Assembly (NCBI RefSeq): GCF_036924645.1
Contig: NZ_JAZHRX010000001.1
Coordinates: forward strand, 3,499,501-3,563,500
DNA: 64,000 nt
From: Bradyrhizobium sp. AZCC 2176
Lineage (GTDB): Bacteria; Pseudomonadota; Alphaproteobacteria; Rhizobiales; Xanthobacteraceae
Direction: 5' to 3'
Shown here: positions 41,748 through 51,478 of the stretch, in pieces
How positions within the stretch are numbered: position 1 is the stretch's first letter
Layout of the letters: every line of letters begins with the position of its first letter
Made by a program: the position numbers and the translations under genes
The notes under the pieces: model-generated
Database searches by the model: none
What the model was told of the DNA's origin: nothing
The model's input: only the letters and a program-made list of their open reading frames with translations

Positions 41748-44700
41748 TTAGTAGGAATGTGAGGCGGCATGACCCCTGAGGTGCTCCTCGGATTGTCGTT
41801 GCATAAGTCGCATCAGCGGCTTCCTGCCGAACGTGAGGAACAGCACAGGCGTGATCAGGGCATCGAGCAATGTCGCGCTGACGAGCCCGCCGAAGATCGT
41901 CACCGCGACCGGGTGCAATATCTCCTTGCCCGGTTCGTCCGCCGCGATCAGCAGCGGCAGCAGCGCAAGCCCCGCGGACAACGCGGTCATCAGGACGGGT
42001 GTCATGCGCTCGAGGCTTCCGCGGATGACAAGCTCCGGCCCGAACTCCATCTGCTCGTGCAAGGCGAGATTGATGTAGTGGCTTATCTTGAGAATGCCGT
42101 TGCGTGTCGCGATCCCGGTGAGGGTTATGAACCCAACCATACTGGCGACAGAAAGCGGCTGGTCGACGAGCGCCAGCGCCGCGACCGAACCGATCAGCGC
42201 CAGCGGCACCCCACCCATGATGATCGCGGCCAGTACGGCAGAGCGGTAGCGGCTGTAGAGAATCGCAAAGATCAGCGCCAGAGAAACGACTGAAAGGATA
42301 CCTATCCTGAGGCTGGCTTCCTCTTGCGCCTGGAATGTGCCTTCAAGGCTCGCGGTGACACCCTGCGGCAGGCTCGCCGCATCCAGTTCTGTGCGAATGC
42401 GCCGCACGATCTCCGCCATGTCGGTCCTGCCGTCCGAGTTCGCGAGTATGACGATGCGCCGTCGGCCGTTCTCTCTCAGGATCTGATTTGGCCCATCGGT
42501 CTCCTTCACATCCGCGATCTGCCGCGCCGGTATCCACCCCGACGGGGTCTTGATCAAGAGGTCGCCGAGCTTCTCGGTGGTACGAAGGCGGTCGGGCAGC
42601 CTCATGACCACGTCGTAGCGCTTGTGGCCATCGACCACGCGCGAGATGACGCGTCCGCTCGACAGGCGCGACAACTGATCGGTGATGGCGCCCGGCTGCA
42701 CGCCGTACAAAGCGGCCCGTGTGTAGTCGACGCGGATTTCGAGTTGCGGAATCCGAACCTGCTTTTCGACCTGCAGATCCCGGATGCCTTCAATCTTCGA
42801 GAGCCGTAGACGGAGTTCTTCCGCGCTGTTTCGCAGCGTGTCGAGGTCGTCGCCGAACAGTTTGAGGGCGAGTTCGGCGCGGACGCCCGAGAGCAGATGA
42901 TCGAGCCGGTGCGATATCGGCTGTCCGAGATTGACCGAAAGCGGCAGCACCGAAAGCCGGGAACGTATGTCCGCGACGATCTCGGGCTTCGGCCGCTGCG
43001 AGGGCTTGAGATCGACTTCGAGGTCGGACGAGTGGACGCCTTCCGCGTGCTCGTCCAGTTCCGCGCGTCCCGTCCGCCGCCCGACGCTGATCACTTCCGG
43101 CACATCAAGCAGAAGACGTTCGGCGATCGACCCGACCCGGGTCGATTCGGAAAGTGAAACGCCGGGGTTGAATGCAATATTGATCGTGAACGTACCTTCG
43201 TTGAACGCCGGAAGGAACGCGCGCTTCAGGCCGAGCGCGCCGGTACCGGCACCCAGCACCGCCAACGCCGTGACGCCGAGCAGCAATCCCTTGTGGGCGA
43301 AAGCAAACCCGACCGCCGCACGGTTCGCAGCCTTGAGCTTGCGGACGAGCCAACTCTCCCGTTGCGCGAGGCGTTTCATCCCGGGCAGCAGGTGATAGGC
43401 CATCACGGGGGTGAGGGTGATCGAAACGAGCAGGCTCGCGAGGATCGAGATGATGTAGGCGTGACCGAGCGGCGCGAATAGCCGCCCTTCGATGCCCGAG
43501 AGGGCAAACAGAGGGACGAACACGAGGACGATGATCATCGTGGCGTAGACGATGCCCGACCGCACCTCGTTGGATGCCGAAACCACCACGTCGAACACGG
43601 ACCTTGGACTGCCTTGCTCCCTGTTTTCGCGCAGCCGGCGGAAGATGTTCTCGACATCGACGACGGCGTCGTCGACCAGTTCGCCGATGGCGATCGCAAG
43701 GCCGCCCAGGGTCATCGTGTTGATCGACAGGCCAAGCAGCTTGAAGATGATGGCCGTGGTCAGGATCGAGACCGGGATCGCCGTGAGCGAAATGGCCGTC
43801 GTGCGCCAGTTGAGAAGAAACGCGAACAGGATGACGGCGACGACAAGGGCTGCTTCGAACAGCACCCGCTCCACGTTCTGGATCGAGTTTTCGATGAAAC
43901 TTGCCTGCCTGAATATGATCTCGTTGGCTTTTACGCCGGACGGCAGGCTGGGCTCCAGTTCCGCGAGCGTCTGCGTTATCTGTTGTGTCAGTTGCACCGT
44001 ATCGACATTGGGCTGCTTTTCGACCGAGACGATCACGGCGGGCTTGCTCATATAGCCTGCGTCGCCGCGCTTGACCTTGGGCGCAAAGTCGACGTTCGCT
44101 ACCTGCCGCAGCAGGATGGGCCGTCCCTCGATGGTGGTAACGACGATGTTGCGCAGGTCTTCCAGGCTCGTCGTGCGTCCGATATTGCGGATCAGATATT
44201 CGCGAGCATTCTGATCGGTGAAGCCGCCGCCGGTGTTGGTGCCGAACTGCCTTAGCGCCTGCTCCACTTGCTCATAGCTCACGCCGAGAGCACGCAACGC
44301 GGAAGGCAGCGGCGCAATCCGGTACTGACGGACCTCGCCGCCAATCGGGATGACTTGCGCGACACCCGGCACCGCGAGCAGCCGCGGCCTGATGGTGAAG
44401 TCGGCGATCTCGCGGACCTCCATCGGCGATGCCGTCTTCGACGTCACCGCGATCAGGAGGATCTGACCCATGATCGAACTGATGGGCCCGATCTGTGGGG
44501 TGACGTTGAGAGGGAGCTGGCCCTGCACTTGCGCGAGACGTTCGGCTACCAGCTGACGGTTGCGGAAGATATCCGTTCCCCAATCGAACTCCACGTAGAC
44601 GATCGAGAGCCCGATGCCCGAAACCGATCGTACCCGGCTGACGCCCGGCACGCCGTTCATCTGGGTTTCGATCGGGAAGCTGACGAGTTGCTCGACTTCC

Positions 44701-44876
44701 GGCGGGGCGTACCCTTCCGATTCAGTGATGATGGTAACGGTTGGACGGTTGAGGTCCGGGAACACATCGACGGGCAATTGCCGCGCGGTATAGGCGCCCA
44801 GAAGAACGAGGATGCCCGCCATCGCAAGCACAAAGAGGCGATTGCGGAGCGAGGCGCTGACCAGGAATGTGAACAT
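41748..44876 (-). CDS. heavy-metal RND efflux pump, inner-membrane subunit (CusA/CzcA family)
   Basis: A 1042-residue HME-type RND transporter with the usual twelve-helix layout and two large periplasmic loops. It starts [42 protein letters not shown]. The helix 4 motif is [24 protein letters not shown]. That has neither the DAAIVMIEN of CusA nor the DGAVVMVEN of CzcA, so the metal cannot be named; from memory it fits the HME group of unknown substrate. The adaptor gene lies 12 bases upstream. No outer-membrane CusC/CzcC gene is nearby. Confidence 0.92.
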   Translation of the reverse strand: MFTFLVSASLRNRLFVLAMAGILVLLGAYTARQLPVDVFPDLNRPTVTIITESEGYAPPEVEQLVSFPIETQMNGVPGVSRVRSVSGIGLSIVYVEFDWGTDIFRNRQLVAERLAQVQGQLPLNVTPQIGPISSIMGQILLIAVTSKTASPMEVREIADFTIRPRLLAVPGVAQVIPIGGEVRQYRIAPLPSALRALGVSYEQVEQALRQFGTNTGGGFTDQNAREYLIRNIGRTTSLEDLRNIVVTTIEGRPILLRQVANVDFAPKVKRGDAGYMSKPAVIVSVEKQPNVDTVQLTQQITQTLAELEPSLPSGVKANEIIFRQASFIENSIQNVERVLFEAALVVAVILFAFLLNWRTTAISLTAIPVSILTTAIIFKLLGLSINTMTLGGLAIAIGELVDDAVVDVENIFRRLRENREQGSPRSVFDVVVSASNEVRSGIVYATMIIVLVFVPLFALSGIEGRLFAPLGHAYIISILASLLVSITLTPVMAYHLLPGMKRLAQRESWLVRKLKAANRAAVGFAFAHKGLLLGVTALAVLGAGTGALGLKRAFLPAFNEGTFTINIAFNPGVSLSESTRVGSIAERLLLDVPEVISVGRRTGRAELDEHAEGVHSSDLEVDLKPSQRPKPEIVADIRSRLSVLPLSVNLGQPISHRLDHLLSGVRAELALKLFGDDLDTLRNSAEELRLRLSKIEGIRDLQVEKQVRIPQLEIRVDYTRAALYGVQPGAITDQLSRLSSGRVISRVVDGHKRYDVVMRLPDRLRTTEKLGDLLIKTPSGWIPARQIADVKETDGPNQILRENGRRRIVILANSDGRTDMAEIVRRIRTELDAASLPQGVTASLEGTFQAQEEASLRIGILSVVSLALIFAILYSRYRSAVLAAIIMGGVPLALIGSVAALALVDQPLSVASMVGFITLTGIATRNGILKISHYINLALHEQMEFGPELVIRGSLERMTPVLMTALSAGLALLPLLIAADEPGKEILHPVAVTIFGGLVSATLLDALITPVLFLTFGRKPLMRLMQRQSEEHLRGHAASHSY

Positions 44877-44888
44877 GCGCGTGGCTCC

Positions 44889-46550
44889 TCAACGGACGTG
44901 ATCGAGAAGGTCTGCGCCTTGCGACACGATCCGCTTGCCGGGCGTGAAGCCGGACACGATCAGCACACGATCGCCATCGAGCGGCTCTGTGCGCACGCTC
45001 CTTGCCATGAACCGCTCGGGGGCCGTGTGCTCGTAGACGAAATCCTGGCCGTTTGAGCCGCGAACGACGCTGCTGCGCGGCACCGCAACGCCTTCCTTCG
45101 TATCATCGGTCGTGACCAGCACCGTCAGGAACTGGCCGGCTCTCAGCCCTGCCGTATCGCCGGTCACGGCAAAATGCACCGGCACCGATTGGCTGCGATC
45201 GGCGAAGCCGGTGCCCTGATAGACAAGGTCGTAGTTCCTGCCCGTATATGTCGATGCCCGCGCGCCGCGGGACGGTTCGAGGCTCTCGAAGCTCAGCGCC
45301 TCGACCCACAGCCGCGACGGATCGATGATGTTGAAGACGATGGAGCTCGGCTGAACGATCTGGCCTGCCACGGCGCTGCCTTCGGCGATCACGCCCGCAA
45401 CCGGTGCGATCAGCGCTTCAGGCTCACGGCGCGATTTTTCAATCGATGCGCGCCGTTCGCGCAGCCCTTCCAGCTCGAGCCGCGTGTCCTCGAGTTGGGT
45501 CCGCGATATGGCGCCCGATGGCGCGAGTTGCTCATAGCGGGCGAACCGCCGTTCGACGATCGAGATTTGCTGATCGAGTTCGCCCTGGCGCTGCCGCATG
45601 TCGGAAACATCGATCGCCGCAATGGGCGGCGTGACGTAGCCCAGGATGTCGCCTTGCTTCACCCGTGTGCCCAGTCGGGGAAAGCCGCCCGGGGCTGCGG
45701 AAAGACGGCCGCCGACGGCGGATTGCACATATCCGCTGGCATTGGGATCGGGAATGATCCTTCCCGGAAGTTCAGTGATCTTCTTGTGCTCTGCGTTTTC
45801 GGCGATCAGCGTCCGCACTGCAAATATCCGCTGCACCGTCTTGGGCACAAACACCGCCCCATCCGGAAGGCGCTGGGCGCGCTCGCCTGAGACGGTGTTG
45901 ATTGCGACTTGTGCCTTTTCTTCCTCGTGGCCATGGCCTTCGTGCGCTTCTGGTTCGTGCGCACCAATGAGCACGGAAAACATCACTACAAGGGCTGCCG
46001 TCCTGCGCCTGCCGCGCAGTGCAATGGCGGCAAGCAGCGCCCCCATGAGCACGCCGCCCGACACGAGAAGAACCGAAACCATGCTGATATGCCCGCCAGG
46101 CCCCGCCTCGCGTGGTGCAGCGTCTTGCGCCGTCCCGGGCGCAGTCTGAATCGTCAGCGGCAAAATGTCGGTGGTGCCTCCCGCTGTAACCGTGAAAATC
46201 AGGTCTGCACGCCCGCTCTTTGCGAGCCACGGCGCTGCCACCCGGTATATGCCGTCGGCACCCGCCGCTGCTTTTATGGGACCACCAGGGGATTCGACTT
46301 CAAGCGTTGCGTCGGTTACCGGCTCGTTGGTGGCGAACCGGTCGAGATAGATCTCGAGATTTTCGCCGCGCGCAATCGCAACGATCTCGAACGCGTCGGA
46401 ATCGGCCTCGCCGCGTGGCAGCGCGCCTGCCGAGACGGGCTGCTGCTCTTCGTGGTCATGGCCCTCGTGGGCGAGAGCAGGTGCGATCGTGCCGCATAGA
46501 ATTGCGGTCACGGCGAGAGCACGCAGGGCATGCCCGAAATGGGAAAGCAT
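44889..46550 (-). CDS. RND efflux periplasmic adaptor with N-terminal extra domain
   Basis: A 553-residue protein. After a signal peptide ending APALA comes a metal-binding-like HEGHDHEEQ (28-36), a beta-rich domain (about 50-135) and a hydrophobic segment (about 158-180). A second His cluster, HEPEAHEGHGHEEEK, lies near 198-212. The HlyD/CusB core (about 225-553) has a coiled coil and barrel, with VAGVIAEGSAVAGQIV as the lipoyl-like half. CusB/CzcB adaptors lack this long N-terminal region. It starts the adaptor-pump transcript after the Cys-rich protein. Confidence 0.9.
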   Translation of the reverse strand: MLSHFGHALRALAVTAILCGTIAPALAHEGHDHEEQQPVSAGALPRGEADSDAFEIVAIARGENLEIYLDRFATNEPVTDATLEVESPGGPIKAAAGADGIYRVAAPWLAKSGRADLIFTVTAGGTTDILPLTIQTAPGTAQDAAPREAGPGGHISMVSVLLVSGGVLMGALLAAIALRGRRRTAALVVMFSVLIGAHEPEAHEGHGHEEEKAQVAINTVSGERAQRLPDGAVFVPKTVQRIFAVRTLIAENAEHKKITELPGRIIPDPNASGYVQSAVGGRLSAAPGGFPRLGTRVKQGDILGYVTPPIAAIDVSDMRQRQGELDQQISIVERRFARYEQLAPSGAISRTQLEDTRLELEGLRERRASIEKSRREPEALIAPVAGVIAEGSAVAGQIVQPSSIVFNIIDPSRLWVEALSFESLEPSRGARASTYTGRNYDLVYQGTGFADRSQSVPVHFAVTGDTAGLRAGQFLTVLVTTDDTKEGVAVPRSSVVRGSNGQDFVYEHTAPERFMARSVRTEPLDGDRVLIVSGFTPGKRIVSQGADLLDHVR

Positions 46551-46624
46551 ACAAAAATCCTTCAGCCTGAATGGTCGTCAGCTACGGGCAGCACGAGCCG
46601 TGCAAACCCACTGATCGTTCGCGT

Positions 46625-47035
46625 TCAGGTGAAGGATTTGGGAGGGCGCCTGAGTGACTCAGGTTCGCGGTCTGGCCAAATCTCTGACCGGGCCAACGCG
46701 ACGCGGCTTATTGCGCGCGGAAGTGGGACAAGTTGCACAAAGCTCGGTAATCCGGCCGCGCAGCAGGCGGCACACGCGAATTTGCAGCATGCGCCGACGC
46801 AATTCCGCCCCTCGGGCGCCGGTGTCTCGGCCCGCTCCCACTGAGCTTGCTGCAACGCTGCGGGCGCTATCGGTTTGGCGGATTCAGATGACACGGCGTG
46901 ACCCTGGCTGCCGTGATGTTGAGCCGCGGCATGGTGCTCATGGCCCATATGCGCCTGGGCAACAGACGGCGCAAACGAAAGCGCGATCATGACGATCGCC
47001 GCTCCCAGAATGCGCATGGTCAGTTGCTTCAGCAT
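46625..47035 (-). CDS. small secreted His- and Cys-rich protein heading the metal-efflux block
   Basis: A 136-residue protein with signal peptide 1-29 (MLKQLTMRILGAAIVMIALSF, cleaved after VAQA). It has a His-rich mature start (HMGHEHHAAAQHHGSQGH) and a dense cysteine cluster near residues 79-92 (CVGACCKFACAACC). No family recognised; the pattern fits periplasmic binding of soft metals. It begins the minus-strand metal block, 75 bases before the adaptor gene. ATG 47035 gives a clean signal peptide, while an ATG 27 bases upstream is in frame. Confidence 0.7.
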   Translation of the reverse strand: MLKQLTMRILGAAIVMIALSFAPSVAQAHMGHEHHAAAQHHGSQGHAVSSESAKPIAPAALQQAQWERAETPAPEGRNCVGACCKFACAACCAAGLPSFVQLVPLPRAISRVALARSEIWPDREPESLRRPPKSFT

Positions 47036-47166
47036 GATGGCCTTATTGTAGCACAAGCACACGCTAGATATCGCGGGGGAACCGGGAATTCAAGGTCCCC
47101 TGCGGGGACGCGACCCGTGCCATCGGGCCCGCAAGGGGCGGGAAGAGAAAGGGGGCATTTGGCGAC

Positions 47167-47565
47167 TTACGCCGGCAGATAAGCTCTGATCGCCGGCAGG
47201 AAGAAAATCGCAACATTGATCGCGAAGCCGAGGCTCCAGAGGATCGAGCGCAGCGTCGGGCGGTTGCCGAGATAGGTGAAGACATAGGCGATCCGCACGA
47301 TCAGGAAGAGAACCGCGAGCTCGTCGATCAGGTGCTGCGGCCCCAGCCGGAATTCCGCCAGCAGTACGGCGACCGCAAAGAACGGAAACGCCTCGATGCC
47401 GTTCTGATGGGCGCCGAGCGCGCGGGCGCGGATCGCGTCCTGGTAGAATGTGGGATCGCGCGGTCTGGCATTGTCGAAATGGCGATACCCGGCCCATTTG
47501 ACCGAGGCGATCGTCAGCAAATAGAGCATCAGCGCTCCGAAAACGCACCATTCGGCGATCGTCAT
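47167..47565 (-). CDS. MAPEG family membrane protein
   Basis: A 132-residue protein with four helices. The MAPEG pattern is clear: RALGAHQNGIEAFPFFAVAVLL (about 48-70) and RIAYVFTYLGNRPTLRSILW (about 90-110). The family includes glutathione transferases and related enzymes of membrane lipids. Bacterial members like this one are largely uncharacterised. It is divergent from hemH, with only about 90 bases between the starts. Confidence 0.92.
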   Translation of the reverse strand: MTIAEWCVFGALMLYLLTIASVKWAGYRHFDNARPRDPTFYQDAIRARALGAHQNGIEAFPFFAVAVLLAEFRLGPQHLIDELAVLFLIVRIAYVFTYLGNRPTLRSILWSLGFAINVAIFFLPAIRAYLPA

Positions 47566-47653
47566 GGCTCCTCCCGCCCGCAGGATATGGCAAGCGTATC
47601 GAACCGGCCATTATCTTGACAAGGATAGTGCAAAGCGCGAAGCCATCGAAATC

Positions 47654-48691
47654 ATGACCGCGGCCGCCCCCATTGGAAATCCCGAGCCGGCATCGGCAGT
47701 CCGGCCGCAGCGCGTCGGCGTACTGCTGGTCAATCTCGGCACGCCTGACACCGCCGACGCCCGGGGTGTGCGGGTTTACCTGAAGGAATTCCTGTCCGAT
47801 CCGCGCGTGATCGAGGACCAGGGTCTCGTATGGAAGCTGATCCTCAACGGCATCATTCTGCGCGTGCGTCCTGCCCGCAAGGCACGCGACTACCAGAAGA
47901 TCTGGAACGCCGAGAGAGACGAATCGCCGCTCAAGACGATCACGCGCGCGCAGGCGGAGAAGCTCGCCGACGCCATCGCCGATCAGGACCACGTCGTGGT
48001 CGATTGGGCGATGCGCTACGGCAATCCGTCGATCCGCTCGCGCATCGATGCCTTGGCTGCGCAAGGCTGCGACCGCCTGCTGGTGGTGCCGCTCTATCCG
48101 CAATATTCCGCGGCGACTTCGGCGACCGTCAGCGACGAGGTGTTTCGCGCACTCGCCGACATGCGCGCGCAGCCGACGTTACGTGTGTCGCCGCCCTATT
48201 ACGACGATCCCGACTATATCGAGGCGCTCGCGGTCTCCATCAAAGCGCACCTCGCGACCTTGCCGTTTCAGCCCGAACTTATCGTGGCGTCATTTCACGG
48301 CATGCCGCAGAAATATGTCGACAAGGGCGATCCCTATTACGACCAGTGCGTTGCAACAACCGAAAGCTTGCGCAAGCGCATGGCTCTTGATGCCGGCAAA
48401 CTGATTCTTACGTTTCAATCGCGCTTCGGCAACGACGAGTGGCTGCAGCCCTACACGGACAAGACCATCGAAAAACTCGCGAAAGATGGCGTGAAACGTA
48501 TTGCCGTCGTGACCCCCGGCTTCGCCGCCGATTGCCTGGAGACGCTGGAAGAGATCGCGCAGGAGAATGCCGAGGTCTTCAGGCACAATGGCGGCGAGCA
48601 ATTTTCCGCCATTCCCTGTCTCAACGACAGCGATCCCGGCATGGATGTCATCCGTCAGCTCGTTTTGCGCGAGCTTCAAGGCTGGATATAG
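47654..48691 (+). CDS. hemH: ferrochelatase
   Basis: A 345-residue enzyme that inserts Fe(II) into protoporphyrin IX, the last step of haem synthesis. Conserved stretches: GVLLVNLGTPDTADARGVRVYLKEFLSDPRV at the start, PLYPQYSAATSATV, the catalytic His in VASFHGMPQKYVDKGDPY (near residue 215), and TPGFAADCLETLEEI at the end. The ATG at 47654 gives the usual length; upstream in-frame sequence overlaps the divergent MAPEG gene. I saw no clear Irr or RirA site. Confidence 0.95.
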   Translation: MTAAAPIGNPEPASAVRPQRVGVLLVNLGTPDTADARGVRVYLKEFLSDPRVIEDQGLVWKLILNGIILRVRPARKARDYQKIWNAERDESPLKTITRAQAEKLADAIADQDHVVVDWAMRYGNPSIRSRIDALAAQGCDRLLVVPLYPQYSAATSATVSDEVFRALADMRAQPTLRVSPPYYDDPDYIEALAVSIKAHLATLPFQPELIVASFHGMPQKYVDKGDPYYDQCVATTESLRKRMALDAGKLILTFQSRFGNDEWLQPYTDKTIEKLAKDGVKRIAVVTPGFAADCLETLEEIAQENAEVFRHNGGEQFSAIPCLNDSDPGMDVIRQLVLRELQGWI

Positions 48692-48871
48692 CGCCTCGAA
48701 AATTTGCCGATAGCTTGTCGCCGTTCGGACATGCGAACATCTGGTGGCCGTCAAACTGTTCCCCAGCTATATAGTCAGAACTTGAGAGCGTCGGCTGAAC
48801 CGGCGCCGCGGCTTTGCTGACAAACGGATAGCGCGTCCGGCAGCGCTTCCTGCCGGCTTTGGAGGGATTTT

Positions 48872-49870
48872 ATGAGCGGTTTTGACATCTTCGCGATCGC
48901 GTTTGTTTTGCTCGTCATTGTCACGCTGTTCGCAGGCGTCAAGACCGTGCCGCAGGGCTATGACTGGACCATCGAGCGGTTTGGCAAATACACCCGCACG
49001 CTGTCGCCGGGCTTGAATATCATCGTTCCCTATTTCGACCGCGTCGGCCGCAAGATGAACATGATGGAGCAGGTGATCAACATTCCCGAGCAGGAGGTGA
49101 TCACCAAGGACAACGCCACCGTGACGGTGGACGGGGTCGCGTTCTTCCAGGTGTTCGACGCCGCCAAGGCAAGCTACGAGGTCGCCCATCTCGAGCAGGC
49201 AATCATCGTTTTGACCATGACCAACATCCGCTCGGTGATGGGATCGATGGACCTCGACCAGGTGCTGTCCCATCGCGACGAGATCAACGAGCGCCTGCTG
49301 CGCGTCGTCGACGCTGCCGTCTCGCCGTGGGGGCTGAAGGTCAACCGTATCGAGATCAAGGACATCGTGCCGCCGGCCGATCTGGTCGAGGCGATGGGGC
49401 GGCAGATGAAGGCCGAGCGCGTCAAGCGTGCCGACATTTTGCAGGCCGAGGGCCAGCGCCAGTCGGAAATCCTGCGCGCGGAAGGCGCCAAGCAGGGCCA
49501 GATTTTGCAGGCCGAAGGCCGCAAGGAGGCTGCATTCCGTGATGCCGAGGCGCGTGAGCGCTCCGCCGAAGCCGAGGCCAAGGCGACGCAGATGGTCTCC
49601 GAGGCCATCGCCAAGGGCGACGTCGCCGCGCTGAACTATTTTATCGCTGACAAATACATCAAGGCGTTCGGCCAATTGGCCGATTCGCCGAACCAGAAGA
49701 TCATCATGCTGCCGATCGAAGCGATGAGCATTTTGGGATCGCTGGCAGGCATCGGCGAGATCGCCAAGGCGACCTTCGGCGAAACCGCGACAGCCGCGGC
49801 CGCCGCACGGCGAGCGTCCTCGGTGCCGACCACCGGCCCGACCCCGCCGCCGGTCGCGCCGCAGCGGTGA
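48872..49870 (+). CDS. SPFH/band-7 membrane protein (paraslipin, QmcA-like)
   Basis: A 332-residue protein with one N-terminal helix (FAIAFVLLVIVTLFAGV), the SPFH domain (about 30-190; GVKTVPQGYDWTIERFGKYTRTLSPGLN) and a long coiled coil rich in Ala, Glu and Arg (about 190-260). It forms membrane rings or microdomains with quality-control proteases. The NfeD gene follows 44 bases on, the classic stomatin-NfeD pair. The Pro-rich tail is variable. Confidence 0.93.
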   Translation: MSGFDIFAIAFVLLVIVTLFAGVKTVPQGYDWTIERFGKYTRTLSPGLNIIVPYFDRVGRKMNMMEQVINIPEQEVITKDNATVTVDGVAFFQVFDAAKASYEVAHLEQAIIVLTMTNIRSVMGSMDLDQVLSHRDEINERLLRVVDAAVSPWGLKVNRIEIKDIVPPADLVEAMGRQMKAERVKRADILQAEGQRQSEILRAEGAKQGQILQAEGRKEAAFRDAEARERSAEAEAKATQMVSEAIAKGDVAALNYFIADKYIKAFGQLADSPNQKIIMLPIEAMSILGSLAGIGEIAKATFGETATAAAAARRASSVPTTGPTPPPVAPQR

Positions 49871-49914
49871 GGTTCGATTCGGAAGTTCATTCTCGCTGAT
49901 TAGAGGTTCGTGTC

Positions 49915-50361
49915 ATGGCTGAGATGTTTTCTACCCTGGGCACCTGGAACTGGCTGATCTTCGGCTTCGTCCTGATGGCGCTCGAGCTGCTGGCGCCGGG
50001 TGTCTTCATGTTCTGGCTCGGGCTCGCAGCGCTCTTGGTCGGGCTGTTGTCGTTCGCGATCAGCCCGTCCTGGCAGACGCAGCTCCTGATGTTTGCGGTG
50101 TTCGCGGTCGCCGCTGTGCCGGCGTGGCGTCACTTTGCGCGCAGCGAGGGCAGCCGCAGCCGGAGCAATCCGTTTCTCAACAAGCGGACCGAGGCGCTGA
50201 TCGGTCGGGAATTCACCCTGGAAAAGCCGATCGTGGACGGAACCGGCACGGTGCGGATCGACGATACGATCTGGCGCGTCGCCGGTCCCGACGCGCCGGC
50301 CGGCAGCCGCGTCAAAGTGGTGCAGGCCGATGGCGCGAGCCTGACAGTGGCGGCGGCGTAG
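49915..50361 (+). CDS. NfeD family membrane protein
   Basis: A 148-residue short NfeD: two or three hydrophobic helices (about 12-75), then a C-terminal OB-fold beta domain with REFTLEKPIVDGTGTVRIDDTIWRV (about 98-122). It lacks the protease domain of long NfeD proteins. It partners the preceding SPFH protein, with which it forms an operon. Confidence 0.93.
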   Translation: MAEMFSTLGTWNWLIFGFVLMALELLAPGVFMFWLGLAALLVGLLSFAISPSWQTQLLMFAVFAVAAVPAWRHFARSEGSRSRSNPFLNKRTEALIGREFTLEKPIVDGTGTVRIDDTIWRVAGPDAPAGSRVKVVQADGASLTVAAA

Positions 50362-50409
50362 TTGTCTCCCTCTCCCCGTCCGCAAGCGGGGCGAAGTAAA
50401 AAGGGCCGC

Positions 50410-50745
50410 TCAGCTCCGTTTGCTCCACCGCTCGGCAAAGCGATGCAGTGGCAGGAAGCTTTCCATCAGCTCGCTGCCCAGCGGCGTCAGGCGATAGCCG
50501 TCGCCGGCCAGGAGTTCAACGAGGCCGGCCTCGCGCAACTCCGATAAGCGGGCCTGCATCACGGTCGGCGAGGCGCCGTCACAGGCGGTGCGGAGCGCAC
50601 GCGACGTCAGCGGGCCATCGCGCAGCTCCCAGATGATCCGCAATGTCCAGCGACGGCCCAATAGATCGAGCAGAGCCATGACCGGCCGGCCGGTTCTGGA
50701 GCCGCGAACAGCAGTTTTTTTGGTGACGGCGGCCGGTTTCGGCAT
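50410..50745 (-). CDS. HxlR-family winged-helix transcriptional regulator
   Basis: A 111-residue HTH regulator: ALLDLLGRRWTLRIIWELRDGPLTSRALRTAC and SPTVMQARLSELREAGLVEL carry the HxlR winged helix. No cysteine ligand is evident near the recognition helix, so how it senses a signal is unclear. It is divergent from the carboxymuconolactone-decarboxylase-like gene, with a strong palindrome between, so it very likely controls that gene and itself. Confidence 0.92.
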   Translation of the reverse strand: MPKPAAVTKKTAVRGSRTGRPVMALLDLLGRRWTLRIIWELRDGPLTSRALRTACDGASPTVMQARLSELREAGLVELLAGDGYRLTPLGSELMESFLPLHRFAERWSKRS

Positions 50746-50765
50746 CGAAAGCCCTCTTGCATGCC

Positions 50766-50804
50766 GCTACAAATATTGTAGCGTATCGCTACGTTATTTG
50801 TAGC
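50766..50804. promoter_or_regulatory. palindromic operator between the HxlR and CMD-like genes
   Basis: An 18-base arm GCTACAAATATTGTAGCG, spacer TAT, and its inverted partner CGCTACGTTATTTGTAGC, matching at 16 of 18 positions. Each arm also has its own CTAC/GTAG dyad, so four half-sites are present. It fills most of the 73-base divergent gap, which is the expected place for an HxlR-type autoregulatory operator. Confidence 0.85.
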
Positions 50805-50818
50805 ACGGGAGCCCACCA

Positions 50819-51370
50819 ATGTCCCAGACCGCGCCGCGCATCGCTCCGCTGCAGCCGCCTTATGCACCTGACATTGCCGAGCAGTTCGACCGCATCATGC
50901 GCGGCGCGCCGCCGCTGGTGCTGTTTCGCGTCATGGCGGGCAACGCCCGCGCCTGGGAGAAATTCCGCGCCGGCAGCCTGCTGGATCGCGGGCCGCTATC
51001 GTTGCGGGAGCGCGAGATCGTCATCGACCGCACCTGCGCGCGAGCGGGATGCGAATATGAATGGGGCGTGCATGTCGCGACATTCGCTGCAGCCGCGCAC
51101 CTGACGGCAGAACAGGTCCGCGCTACCGTGCGCGGCCCCGCCGCCGAGGCCTGCTGGTCACCGGCCGAGCAGGCGTTGATCGCCGCCGTCGATGCGCTGC
51201 ACGAGCGGGCGACGCTGAGCGATGACGAATTCGCGGCGCTGTCGACGCATTATGACGAGGCCCAGATCTTCGAGATTATCCTGCTGTGCGGATTCTATCG
51301 CACGGTATCGTATATCGCGAACGGGCTGGCGCTGCCGCTGGAGGAGAAGGGGGCAAGATTTCCGGAGTGA
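50819..51370 (+). CDS. carboxymuconolactone-decarboxylase-like (AhpD-fold) protein
   Basis: A 183-residue AhpD-fold protein: SLREREIVIDRTCARAGCEYEWGVHVATF (about 60-89) is the CMD-family helix pair with one cysteine (GCEYEWGVH) in place of the CxxC of AhpD. The remaining helices include EIILLCGFYRTVSYIANGLALPL. The single Cys-Glu-His pattern suggests a lyase or hydrolase-like role, not a disulphide reductase. It is under the divergent HxlR regulator. Confidence 0.88.
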   Translation: MSQTAPRIAPLQPPYAPDIAEQFDRIMRGAPPLVLFRVMAGNARAWEKFRAGSLLDRGPLSLREREIVIDRTCARAGCEYEWGVHVATFAAAAHLTAEQVRATVRGPAAEACWSPAEQALIAAVDALHERATLSDDEFAALSTHYDEAQIFEIILLCGFYRTVSYIANGLALPLEEKGARFPE

Positions 51371-51376
51371 CGGAGC

Positions 51377-51467
51377 CGTAGGGTGGGCAAAGCGAAGCGT
51401 GTCCAGCATCCGGTTTGCGTCGTGTCATGGTGGGCACGGCGCAAGTGCGCCTTTGCCCACCCTACGA
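51377..51467. repeat. dispersed GTAGGGTGGGC palindromic repeat, copy 2
   Basis: Inverted-orientation copy of 11440-11535 with ends CGTAGGGTGGGCAAAG and CTTTGCCCACCCTACG. It lies between the convergent CMD-like and kdsD genes, again a place where a two-way terminator is needed. Confidence 0.85.
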
Positions 51468-51478
51468 GACCGTCCAAT

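Noticed and set aside
47090..48103. A 337-codon minus-strand frame over hemH and the MAPEG gene
   Set aside because: It overlaps two well-recognised genes in other frames and has no family features.
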